Assembly: GCA_031278115.1 (NCBI GenBank)
Contig: JAITKZ010000001.1
Location: forward strand, 1-5,314
From: Endomicrobium sp.
GTDB taxonomy: Bacteria; Elusimicrobiota; Endomicrobiia; Endomicrobiales; Endomicrobiaceae
DNA: 5,314 nt
Reading direction: 5' to 3'
The notes under the pieces are model-generated. The model worked only from the letters and a program-made list of their open reading frames with translations. It was not told where the DNA came from and did no database searches. The position numbers were made by a program, and so were the translations under genes. This document shows, piece after piece, positions 1 to 5,314 of the stretch. Positions within the stretch are counted from its first letter, which is position 1; each line of letters opens with the position of its first letter.

Positions 1-872
1 TTCCCATAAGATACGCTGAACTTGGTACGGTTTATAGATTTGAAAGGTCTGGCGTTTTGCACGGACTTTTAAGAGTAAGAGGCTTTACACAGGACGATGG
101 TCATGTCATTGTTTCTCCAGAGCAGCTTGAAGAGGAAATGCTTAGAGTTTTCAATATGGCTATAGAGTGCCTTAAAACGTTTGGATTTAACGATTACAAA
201 ATTTATCTTGCTACAAGACCAGAAAATAAATACGTAGGCGAAATATCAGACTGGGAAAAAGCTCAAGATTCCATAGAAAACGCTCTCAAAAAAACTGGAT
301 ATGAATATGAGGTTGATGAAGGTGGCGGAGCTTTTTATGGACCTAAAATAGATATAAAGATAAAGAACGCCATAGGAAGACTATGGCAGTGTTCTACGAT
401 ACAGTTTGATTTCAATTTACCTGAAAGATTTGATATTTCTTATGTGAATTCTTCAGGCAAGAAAGCACGACCTTACATGATACACAGAGCTTTAATGGGT
501 TCTTTAGAGAGGTTTATAGGTGTCCTTTTAGAACATTATGCAGGAGCTTTGCCTTTGTGGCTTTCGCCTATTCAAGTTGCGGTAGCTAATATAAATGAAG
601 AGCAGCATGAATATTGTAAAGAGTTGACGCAAACTTTAAAAAAGAACGGTATAAGAGTTGTCTTTGACGACAGAAACGAAAAAATTGGACATAAAATATG
701 AGAATATACAATGCAAAAGATTCCTTTTATTGGAGTTGTAGGAAATAAGGAATTGGAAATTAAATCAGTTGCCGTAAGAGCAAGGGGAAATAAAGATTTG
801 GGCGTTATGACGATAGATAACTTTATTGGTATGGTAAAAGAAAAGAACGTTCCGGGAATAAATGAACTGTAG
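1..872 (+). pseudogene. thrS: Threonyl-tRNA synthetase, 3' part, broken by an in-frame TGA
   Basis: ThrRS charges tRNA-Thr with threonine in the cytoplasm. The gene enters from the left edge in the frame beginning at position 3. Seen: class II motif 2 around 36-100 (YRFERSG, then [14 protein letters not shown]); the QDDGH histidine at 102 and the MIHRA histidine at 483, which match two zinc ligands of E. coli ThrRS (H385 and H511); motif 3 [11 protein letters not shown] from 483; and the C-terminal anticodon-binding domain from about 549. The frame is interrupted by TGA at 699-701 inside that domain. It continues afterwards with clear homology (MQKIPF, VAVRARG, KDLGVM) to TAG at 870-872. Family members have Arg at the interrupted position (KIRE in E. 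coli), so a single change from AGA or CGA explains the lesion. The truncated product would lack the last ~57 residues of the tRNA-binding domain. I call it a pseudogene. A sequencing error or readthrough is possible, since ThrRS is essential unless a second copy exists. Identity is near certain; its functional state is not. Confidence 0.9.
699..701 (+). other. In-frame TGA nonsense codon in thrS
   Basis: The reading runs K-I-stop-E-Y-T-M-Q-K where ThrRS proteins normally read K-I-R-E. No other frameshift or stop is seen in the visible thrS frame before or after it, so the lesion looks recent. A restart at ATG 711 would give only a 53-residue C-terminal fragment, and no convincing ribosome binding site precedes it. 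Confidence 0.9.
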
Positions 873-886
873 TATTTATTGTTGTT

Positions 887-923
887 ATGGTGGCGGAATT
901 CATTGACTCAAGGCAGGTGGTTT
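887..923 (+). pseudogene. hydG: Probable displaced N-terminus of HydG (frameshift remnant)
   Basis: An ATG at 887 opens a frame reading MVAEFIDSRQVV, different from the main hydG frame. HydG proteins that I remember (for example from Clostridium acetobutylicum) carry a similar EFI element shortly before the segment that corresponds to KHIDEAK here. Dropping one T from the TTT at 921-923 joins the two frames into one continuous N-terminus, M-V-A-E-F-I-D-S-R-Q-V-V-V-K-H-I. I infer a one-base insertion. The comparison is from memory, and no strong Shine-Dalgarno sequence precedes ATG 887, so confidence is moderate. Confidence 0.5.
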
Positions 924-2312
924 GTGAAACATATAGACGAAGCAAAAATAAACTCTTTGTTGGACTTGAATGTTTCAGAACAAGAAATAGACTATATTTT
1001 AAAAAAGACTCAGCTTTTAAAAAGGCTTACTCTTGAAGAATCTGTCAAGCTTTTGTCTGTTAAAGAAGCGTCTTTGTTAAAAAAGATTTACAATGCAGCT
1101 GCATATGTTAAAAACAGAATATACGGCAAACGCGTGGTAGTGTTTGTTCCGTTATACATAAGCAACCTTTGCTCTAACAGTTGCTTATATTGCGGTTTTG
1201 CGGCAAATAATAAACTCACCGTAAGAAAAAAACTTTCCCCTCAAGAAATAAAAGAGCAAACCGAAATACTCCTCAAGAGAGGTCATAAACGCATTTTATT
1301 GGTTGCTGGCGAGATGGCTTCTTCCCAAGAAAATGTAAATTATTACGTTGATGCGGTAAAAGCTATTTACGATGCAGAATATAAAGGCAACAAAATAAAA
1401 AGAGTAAACATTAATGTGGCACCTATGAGTATTGAGCAATTTAAAAGATTGAAACAATCAGGCATAGGAACTTACCAGATATTTCAAGAGACTTATCATG
1501 ACGCTACTTATAGAAAACTTCACGTAGCAGGGGCAAAGTCTGACCCTGACAATCGTTTGGATGCTGTTGATAATGCTTTTAAGGCTGGTATTGACGATGT
1601 CGGCATAGGTCCTTTGTTAGGGCTTTATGATTATCGTTTTGAAATACTTGCCATGTTAATGCATATAGAATATTTGGAGAAAACTTATGGATTAGGACCC
1701 CATACAATTTCAGTTCCTCGCATTGAGCCTGCTCCGGGCTCATCATATGCTGACAAGCCGGAATACCCTATTTCTGATGAAGAGTTTAAAAAATTGGTTG
1801 CAGTTTTAAGATTATCAGTTCCTTATACGGGAATAATAATGTCAACAAGAGAAACTGTCCATCTTAGAGATATTTTGGTCAATTTGGGCGTTTCGCAAAT
1901 AAGCGCTGAGTCAAAAGTTACTCCCGGCGGATATGAAGAAAATTCTTCCTGCCATAACGATAAACTTGAAAGGCAATTTAGTCTAAATGATCAACGCACC
2001 TTGAACGAAATAGTTAAATCTTTGCTTTCTCAAGGTTTAATTCCAAGTTTTTGTGCAGCGTGTTACCGCAAAAACAGAACAGGCGAACATTTTATGTATT
2101 TGGCAAAACCCGGAGCAATAAAACATATGTGCGATATCAACGCTTTAGTAACTTTAAAAGAATATCTTGAAGATTTTGCAACGCCTGAAATAAAAGAATT
2201 GGGTTACAATCTTATAGAGGAATATAAAAATAAACTTGATAACGCCAGTATTAAAGCGTTGGACAAGTTTTTTAAAAATATAGACAACGGCATAAGAGAC
2301 GAGTATATTTAG
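924..2312 (+). CDS. hydG: [FeFe]-hydrogenase H-cluster maturase HydG (radical SAM tyrosine lyase)
   Basis: HydG cleaves tyrosine with S-adenosylmethionine to p-cresol and dehydroglycine, and makes the CO and CN- ligands of the [FeFe]-hydrogenase H-cluster; it works with HydE and HydF. Numbered from GTG 924 (462 residues), the radical SAM cluster motif CX3CX2C is C83-C87-C90 (NLCSNSCLYCGF), followed by a TIM-barrel core with family segments such as FQETYH, GIDDVGIG, GPHTISVPRI and VPYTGIIMSTRE. The C-terminal CX2CX22C motif, C377-C380-C403 (SFCAACYRKNRTGE onward), holds the second, auxiliary cluster. This motif separates HydG from the related tyrosine lyase ThiH. The C-terminus ends GIRDEYI, as family members end. 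The start is uncertain: the frame is open from TTG 879, and GTG 924 has AGG/AGGTGG elements just upstream. The ancestral start was probably ATG 887 in another frame, so a working protein would lack a short N-terminal tail outside the barrel. No hydE, hydF or hydrogenase gene is visible here. Confidence 0.93.
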   Translation: MKHIDEAKINSLLDLNVSEQEIDYILKKTQLLKRLTLEESVKLLSVKEASLLKKIYNAAAYVKNRIYGKRVVVFVPLYISNLCSNSCLYCGFAANNKLTVRKKLSPQEIKEQTEILLKRGHKRILLVAGEMASSQENVNYYVDAVKAIYDAEYKGNKIKRVNINVAPMSIEQFKRLKQSGIGTYQIFQETYHDATYRKLHVAGAKSDPDNRLDAVDNAFKAGIDDVGIGPLLGLYDYRFEILAMLMHIEYLEKTYGLGPHTISVPRIEPAPGSSYADKPEYPISDEEFKKLVAVLRLSVPYTGIIMSTRETVHLRDILVNLGVSQISAESKVTPGGYEENSSCHNDKLERQFSLNDQRTLNEIVKSLLSQGLIPSFCAACYRKNRTGEHFMYLAKPGAIKHMCDINALVTLKEYLEDFATPEIKELGYNLIEEYKNKLDNASIKALDKFFKNIDNGIRDEYI

Positions 2313-2526
2313 TTTAAAATAACAAACATGAAAATAGCCTATCTAATATTATTTGACTTTTTAGAACATGACTTTATCGGATAGGAAAAAAAGAGAGATT
2401 TTGAGACTAAAAATTCCAAAAGGGTAATCTAAAGGATAATAAAATGGCTAGCTGTAAGTGTTTTAAAAGAAAGCTGGCAAAGAATTTATGAAAAATAATA
2501 AGCTTGATTAGAGAGGTGGATGCTTC
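2313..2526. other. Intergenic region between hydG and the transporter
   Basis: No gene can be supported in these 214 bases. Two tiny frames with ATG exist on the + strand, at 2328-2384 (18 residues, MKIAYLILFDFLEHDFIG) and 2444-2491 (15 residues, MASCKCFKRKLAKNL). The second has an AAGGAT element upstream. Neither resembles a protein I know. CCTATC at 2338-2343 and GATAGG at 2380-2385 could pair across a long loop, but no T-run follows on the + strand, so it is not a convincing terminator. TTGACT at 2353-2358 resembles a -35 box but lacks a good -10. A transporter promoter probably lies here but cannot be pinned down. Confidence 0.5.
2512..2519 (+). promoter_or_regulatory. Ribosome binding site of the transporter gene
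   Basis: AGAGGTGG lies 7 bases before ATG 2527. It is a strong match to the Shine-Dalgarno consensus and fixes the start codon. Confidence 0.8.
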
Positions 2527-3780
2527 ATGAGAGAAAAACGAGAATTTATTATCCAGCAGTTAAAACTGAGTTTTAGCTTAATCGTTTGTTATTCGCTTTA
2601 CTATTTTTTACGAAAGAATTTTAGCGTAGTAGTTCCTTTCTTAAATTCAGATTTAGGAATTTCAAAGACGGCAATTGGCTTAATTATGACTTTACATGGT
2701 CTAACATATGGAATCTCACGTTTTTTATGTGGGATGGCATGCGACAAATTTAGCGCTGCCAAAATTTTTAAAACTGCGCTGCTTTTGTCATGTTTTGTTA
2801 GTTTTGCTTTGGGATTTCAAACTACTGCAATTTGGATAGGGGCGCTATGGCTACTCAATGCAATGGTACAAGGCTGCGGTTATCCGCCTGTTACAAAAAT
2901 GCAATCCAACTGGGTTCGTCCTGAGAAGTTTGCCACATGGACAAGCATTGTAGATACAGGACATTCACTAGGAACATTCTTAATCGTAATAGCCTGCGGT
3001 TATATTGCTACCTACTGGGGATGGCAATGGTGTTTTTGGGCTCCGATAGGCGTTGTATTAGTCGGATTATTTTTAACTCGTAAATATATTAAGGATCAGC
3101 CTAGCGATGCTGGTTTTGACAATTTAGAAAACAAAAAATCAACTCAAGCGCTTACAAAAAAAGAATATTTTAGAATTATTAGTGAAAATGTTTTTAAAAA
3201 TAAGCCTCTTTTGATTATCGCAATATCTCAAATTGGCGTTTACTGCCTAAGATTTGCAATTTTAGACTGGGGTCCAACTCTCTTGAAGGAGACCAAGAAT
3301 ATTTCTCTTATAAACGCCGTTTGGGTCGTTGCAATCTTTGAGGCTGCAGGCGTATTGGGTACGCTTTCATCGGGATTTGTTACAGACAGATTCTTTGGTG
3401 GTAGAGCGCACAGAACATCACAAGTATCGCTTTTTTTGAGTCTAATCTCTTTAATTCTTTTTCTAACCATTTCCGCTGCGCCGATGGGCATGTATGTATT
3501 GCTTTTATCGCTAGCAGGATTTTTCAATTACTCAGCTCAGATTCAGAGTGGCGCTGCAGTCGCAAAGCTTGCAACGAGGAGTGCCGCAGGCACTGCTTCG
3601 GGATTTATAGGACTATGCGGTTATTGCAGTGTTATCTTTACAGGGTTTGGTGTAGGAATAATAACTCAAAATTTTGGTTGGAACGCTGCGCTGCTATTCC
3701 TAGTTTCACTTGGGATTGTAACATTTTTGATTCGCTTGTCCATATGGAATGTAAAGGCAGACGGATACGGTAATAAATAA
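2527..3780 (+). CDS. uhpC: Hexose-phosphate / organophosphate:phosphate antiporter (UhpC/GlpT family MFS)
   Basis: This is an inner-membrane transporter of the organophosphate:Pi antiporter branch of the major facilitator superfamily, exchanging a sugar phosphate or glycerol 3-phosphate for phosphate. The 417 residues give about twelve hydrophobic segments (roughly 12-28, 46-67, 80-98, 101-118, 138-160, 166-184, then a hydrophilic loop to 226, and 227-247, 264-285, 299-318, 321-340, 355-378, 384-406). Family hallmarks: YFLRKNF in segment 1, with R29 matching the phosphate-binding arginine of GlpT (R45); CLRFAILDWGPTLL in segment 7, with R242 matching R269; QGCGYPP at 115-121; H146 in the TGHSLG stretch, matching the WNCAHNVGG region; and RSAAGTASGFIGLCGY at 351-366. 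No lesion is seen. Glucose 6-phosphate is a likely substrate, because UhpC-type carriers serve that role in intracellular bacteria such as chlamydiae, but GlpT-like use of glycerol 3-phosphate is not excluded. In E. coli the name UhpC means a sensor; no uhpA/uhpB partners are seen beside it, which favours a transport role. Confidence 0.88.
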   Translation: MREKREFIIQQLKLSFSLIVCYSLYYFLRKNFSVVVPFLNSDLGISKTAIGLIMTLHGLTYGISRFLCGMACDKFSAAKIFKTALLLSCFVSFALGFQTTAIWIGALWLLNAMVQGCGYPPVTKMQSNWVRPEKFATWTSIVDTGHSLGTFLIVIACGYIATYWGWQWCFWAPIGVVLVGLFLTRKYIKDQPSDAGFDNLENKKSTQALTKKEYFRIISENVFKNKPLLIIAISQIGVYCLRFAILDWGPTLLKETKNISLINAVWVVAIFEAAGVLGTLSSGFVTDRFFGGRAHRTSQVSLFLSLISLILFLTISAAPMGMYVLLLSLAGFFNYSAQIQSGAAVAKLATRSAAGTASGFIGLCGYCSVIFTGFGVGIITQNFGWNAALLFLVSLGIVTFLIRLSIWNVKADGYGNK

Positions 3781-3872
3781 TAATGATTTTTAAAGGAAAT
3801 TTTACTTTAGAGAAAAACTCAAAAATATATTATTGGCTTATTATACGGATATTTTAGTTTAGGAGTCTATTG
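3781..3872. other. Short intergenic region, no clear promoter or terminator
   Basis: These 92 very AT-rich bases contain many chance -10-like hexamers, and I could not pair any with a credible -35 box. No hairpin with a T-run follows the transporter stop, so read-through from uhpC into the next gene is possible. Confidence 0.5.
3861..3865 (+). promoter_or_regulatory. Ribosome binding site of the fusion gene
   Basis: AGGAG lies 7 bases before ATG 3873 and 10 before the adjacent ATG 3876. The first ATG has the better spacing. Confidence 0.75.
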
Positions 3873-5314
3873 ATGATGACAGAGCGATTAGGAAAGCGAA
3901 AGAAAGAGGCTCAAAATTTCTCCAAAATAAAATCTACTATAGCTATGCTGCGTAATTTTTCACCGCAAAAACCTGTAGGAAATGCAGTTGTTTACTTTTG
4001 GGAAAGCCACAATAAACATCTTGATGAGAAAGAAAAAACACAAGCTACAATTGATTTAATATACAAGGAATTTGATTTATCAACATGTGAGAAATATGAA
4101 GTCCATACTGGATATCTAAGTCGTTATAACCACATGCTAAAGCCATTGGCTGATTGTACTCCTGATGAGATAAAGGAGGCAATTGTAAAAGGGAATGAAG
4201 AACAAAATGAATGGTTGGGCAGATGTCAACCGGATCTACCGGGATTTACAGAGAAAAATTGGGAAGATTGTATAAACAATTCAATTTTTGAAGATTGTAA
4301 AAATCTTGTTATAAATAAAATAGGTAATGATACTGTTTTTGCAAATGCATTTTCTAAAAGTATTACTGATTTTGCATTAACGCATGGTACAAATGAGGCA
4401 AACGGTAAATTATATATTATAGAAGAAACTTCGTGGATACTTAGCTTGCCTCTCTTACATTTAAATAAGCCAATATATTTAATACATATAGGAAGTGCTA
4501 ATACTGCTGTTGCAGCAATGTTTCATCATTTCCCCAATCTTCAGAAAGCAGTAAAGTGGCTGTCGCCACGTTTTAGTATAAGTAGTTTTGAAAATATTTC
4601 AGAGTTTTTATTAGATTATAGAAATGCTTTTCATGTTGGACATTCTTATGCCATAGAAAATAAAGAATCTGTAAGAGAAATTACAAATTTTAGAAAAGAG
4701 GAAGAATCATTTCAGAAAAATATACAAAGAACACTAGAAGATGAAAGAAGAAAAAATAATTTGTTACAGTCAATAATAGATAAACTACCAGTAAATACTT
4801 ATTGGTTAAATCGTAATATGATTTACATGGGTTGTAATGATTTACAAGCTGAGAGACTTGGTTTAAGTTCTAAAGAAGAAATCATTGGTAAAACTAATTA
4901 TGATTTACATAGTGTTGAAGAAGCAGATAGATTGAATAAAATCAATAATATTGTCATGATGACTTCAACTTCATATGAGGTTGAAGAGATAGTTTTTACG
5001 AAGTCTATTGGTAAATTATGCAATTATTTATCAAGAAAAACTCCATTGTTTGATAATAATGGGAAAATTATAGGTTTACTTGGATTATCAATAGACATAA
5101 CAGATAGAAAAGAAAAAGAAGAACTGCAAAGCAAATTGAAAATTCAGGAAGAACTATACAATACAGCTAGATGGGTATCGCATGATATAGCGCAACCCGT
5201 AAATGTACTAAAAGGATATTTAGATTTAAATAAAAGTTTAAAAGAAGAAGAAAAGAAAATATTTGGGGAAGTGGCAAGAAGTATAGAAAATATAGTAGAT
5301 AGGTTACTGCAAAA
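3873..5314 (+). CDS. Cyclodipeptide synthase-like domain fused to PAS and histidine kinase (partial, runs off right edge)
   Basis: The frame is open for 480 codons with no stop and continues past the window. Residues ~35-250 form an N-terminal domain that resembles tRNA-dependent cyclodipeptide synthases (CDPS), which join two aminoacyl groups taken from tRNAs. The similarities are: a strand ending in S45 (VVYFWESHNKHL), near where the acylated Ser37 of AlbC sits; EVHTGYLSRYN at 76-86, then a helix with TPDEIKEAIVKG and W114; and LYIIEETSWIL at 180-190, where Y181-x3-E185 matches the catalytic Y178-x3-E182 of AlbC, followed by a strand PIYLIHIG at 200-207. A charged helical linker (264-300) leads to a PAS domain (~296-412: LPVNTYWLNRN, GCND, IIGKTNYDL, SRKTPLFDNNGKIIGLLG, IDITDRK). 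Then comes the phospho-acceptor helix of a HisKA domain with H437 in WVSHDIAQPVN and the second helix IENIVDRLLQ. The ATPase domain should lie beyond the edge. No transmembrane segment is visible, so it is probably cytosolic. The PAS-kinase call is secure; the CDPS call rests on motif order recognised by eye. The kinase half is much more AT-rich than hydG and the transporter, which suggests transfer. Confidence 0.75.
   Translation, partial: MMTERLGKRKKEAQNFSKIKSTIAMLRNFSPQKPVGNAVVYFWESHNKHLDEKEKTQATIDLIYKEFDLSTCEKYEVHTGYLSRYNHMLKPLADCTPDEIKEAIVKGNEEQNEWLGRCQPDLPGFTEKNWEDCINNSIFEDCKNLVINKIGNDTVFANAFSKSITDFALTHGTNEANGKLYIIEETSWILSLPLLHLNKPIYLIHIGSANTAVAAMFHHFPNLQKAVKWLSPRFSISSFENISEFLLDYRNAFHVGHSYAIENKESVREITNFRKEEESFQKNIQRTLEDERRKNNLLQSIIDKLPVNTYWLNRNMIYMGCNDLQAERLGLSSKEEIIGKTNYDLHSVEEADRLNKINNIVMMTSTSYEVEEIVFTKSIGKLCNYLSRKTPLFDNNGKIIGLLGLSIDITDRKEKEELQSKLKIQEELYNTARWVSHDIAQPVNVLKGYLDLNKSLKEEEKKIFGEVARSIENIVDRLLQ

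Noticed and set aside
57..701. Reading thrS as a gene that starts at TTG 57
   Set aside because: The homologous frame extends upstream to the window edge with motif 2 residues (YRFERSG), so TTG 57 encodes an internal Leu.
699..701. TGA recoded as an amino acid (altered genetic code or selenocysteine)
   Set aside because: Other genes have no in-frame TGA, tryptophan is always TGG, the expected residue is Arg, and no selenocysteine-type context or hairpin was recognised.
711..872. Separate 53-residue gene downstream of the thrS TGA
   Set aside because: Its sequence is the C-terminal end of ThrRS and it has no convincing ribosome binding site, so it is the tail of the broken gene.
879..923. 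HydG N-terminal extension from TTG 879 (LLWWRNSLTQGRWF)
   Set aside because: This Trp-rich stretch does not resemble HydG N-termini, while the overlapping frame from ATG 887 does; it is probably out-of-frame translation upstream of a frameshift.
2338..2385. Rho-independent terminator after hydG
   Set aside because: The stem is only 6 bp with a loop of over 30 bases and is followed by A's on the + strand instead of T's.
3240..3527. 95-residue open frame on the - strand inside the transporter gene
   Set aside because: It lies wholly opposite a well-conserved transporter coding segment, has no recognisable motif, and is best explained as a chance antisense frame.
1..5314. CRISPR array, tRNA or rRNA gene, insertion sequence
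   Set aside because: No regularly spaced repeats, cloverleaf sequence, rRNA-like conserved blocks, or transposase with terminal repeats were seen on either strand.

Overview
The window is an AT-rich bacterial segment with all genes on the + strand. In order it holds: the 3' part of a threonyl-tRNA synthetase gene (thrS) broken by an in-frame TGA; hydG, for the radical SAM maturase of [FeFe]-hydrogenase; a hexose-phosphate/organophosphate transporter of the UhpC/GlpT type; and a long multidomain gene that starts at 3873 and is still open at the right edge. The last gene encodes an N-terminal domain resembling a tRNA-dependent cyclodipeptide synthase, then a helical linker, a PAS domain and the start of a histidine-kinase dimerisation domain.

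Organism: anaerobic H2 metabolism (hydG), uptake of phosphorylated sugar (useful mainly inside a host cell) and fresh gene lesions (nonsense codon in thrS, probable frameshift at the 5' end of hydG) together suggest a host-associated, probably intracellular anaerobe undergoing genome erosion. The combination fits what is known of the Endomicrobium symbionts of termite-gut flagellates (Elusimicrobiota), but no marker here proves that assignment. TGA is not a sense codon in this genome as far as visible: the intact genes use TGG for all tryptophans and none contains an in-frame TGA.

Layout: 1-872 thrS pseudogene; 873-923 short junction that appears to carry the displaced N-terminus of HydG in another frame; 924-2312 hydG; 2313-2526 intergenic, with no supported gene and a good ribosome binding site at its end; 2527-3780 uhpC-like transporter; 3781-3872 intergenic with a ribosome binding site; 3873-end fusion gene.

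How they fit together: the transporter would supply glucose 6-phosphate or a similar ester from the host cytosol, fermentation would produce reductant, and the hydrogenase matured by HydG would dispose of it as H2. The last gene is different in kind. Its kinase part is visibly more AT-rich than hydG and the transporter. It could couple a peptide-making, aminoacyl-tRNA-using domain to a signalling kinase, and it is the most unusual item in the window.
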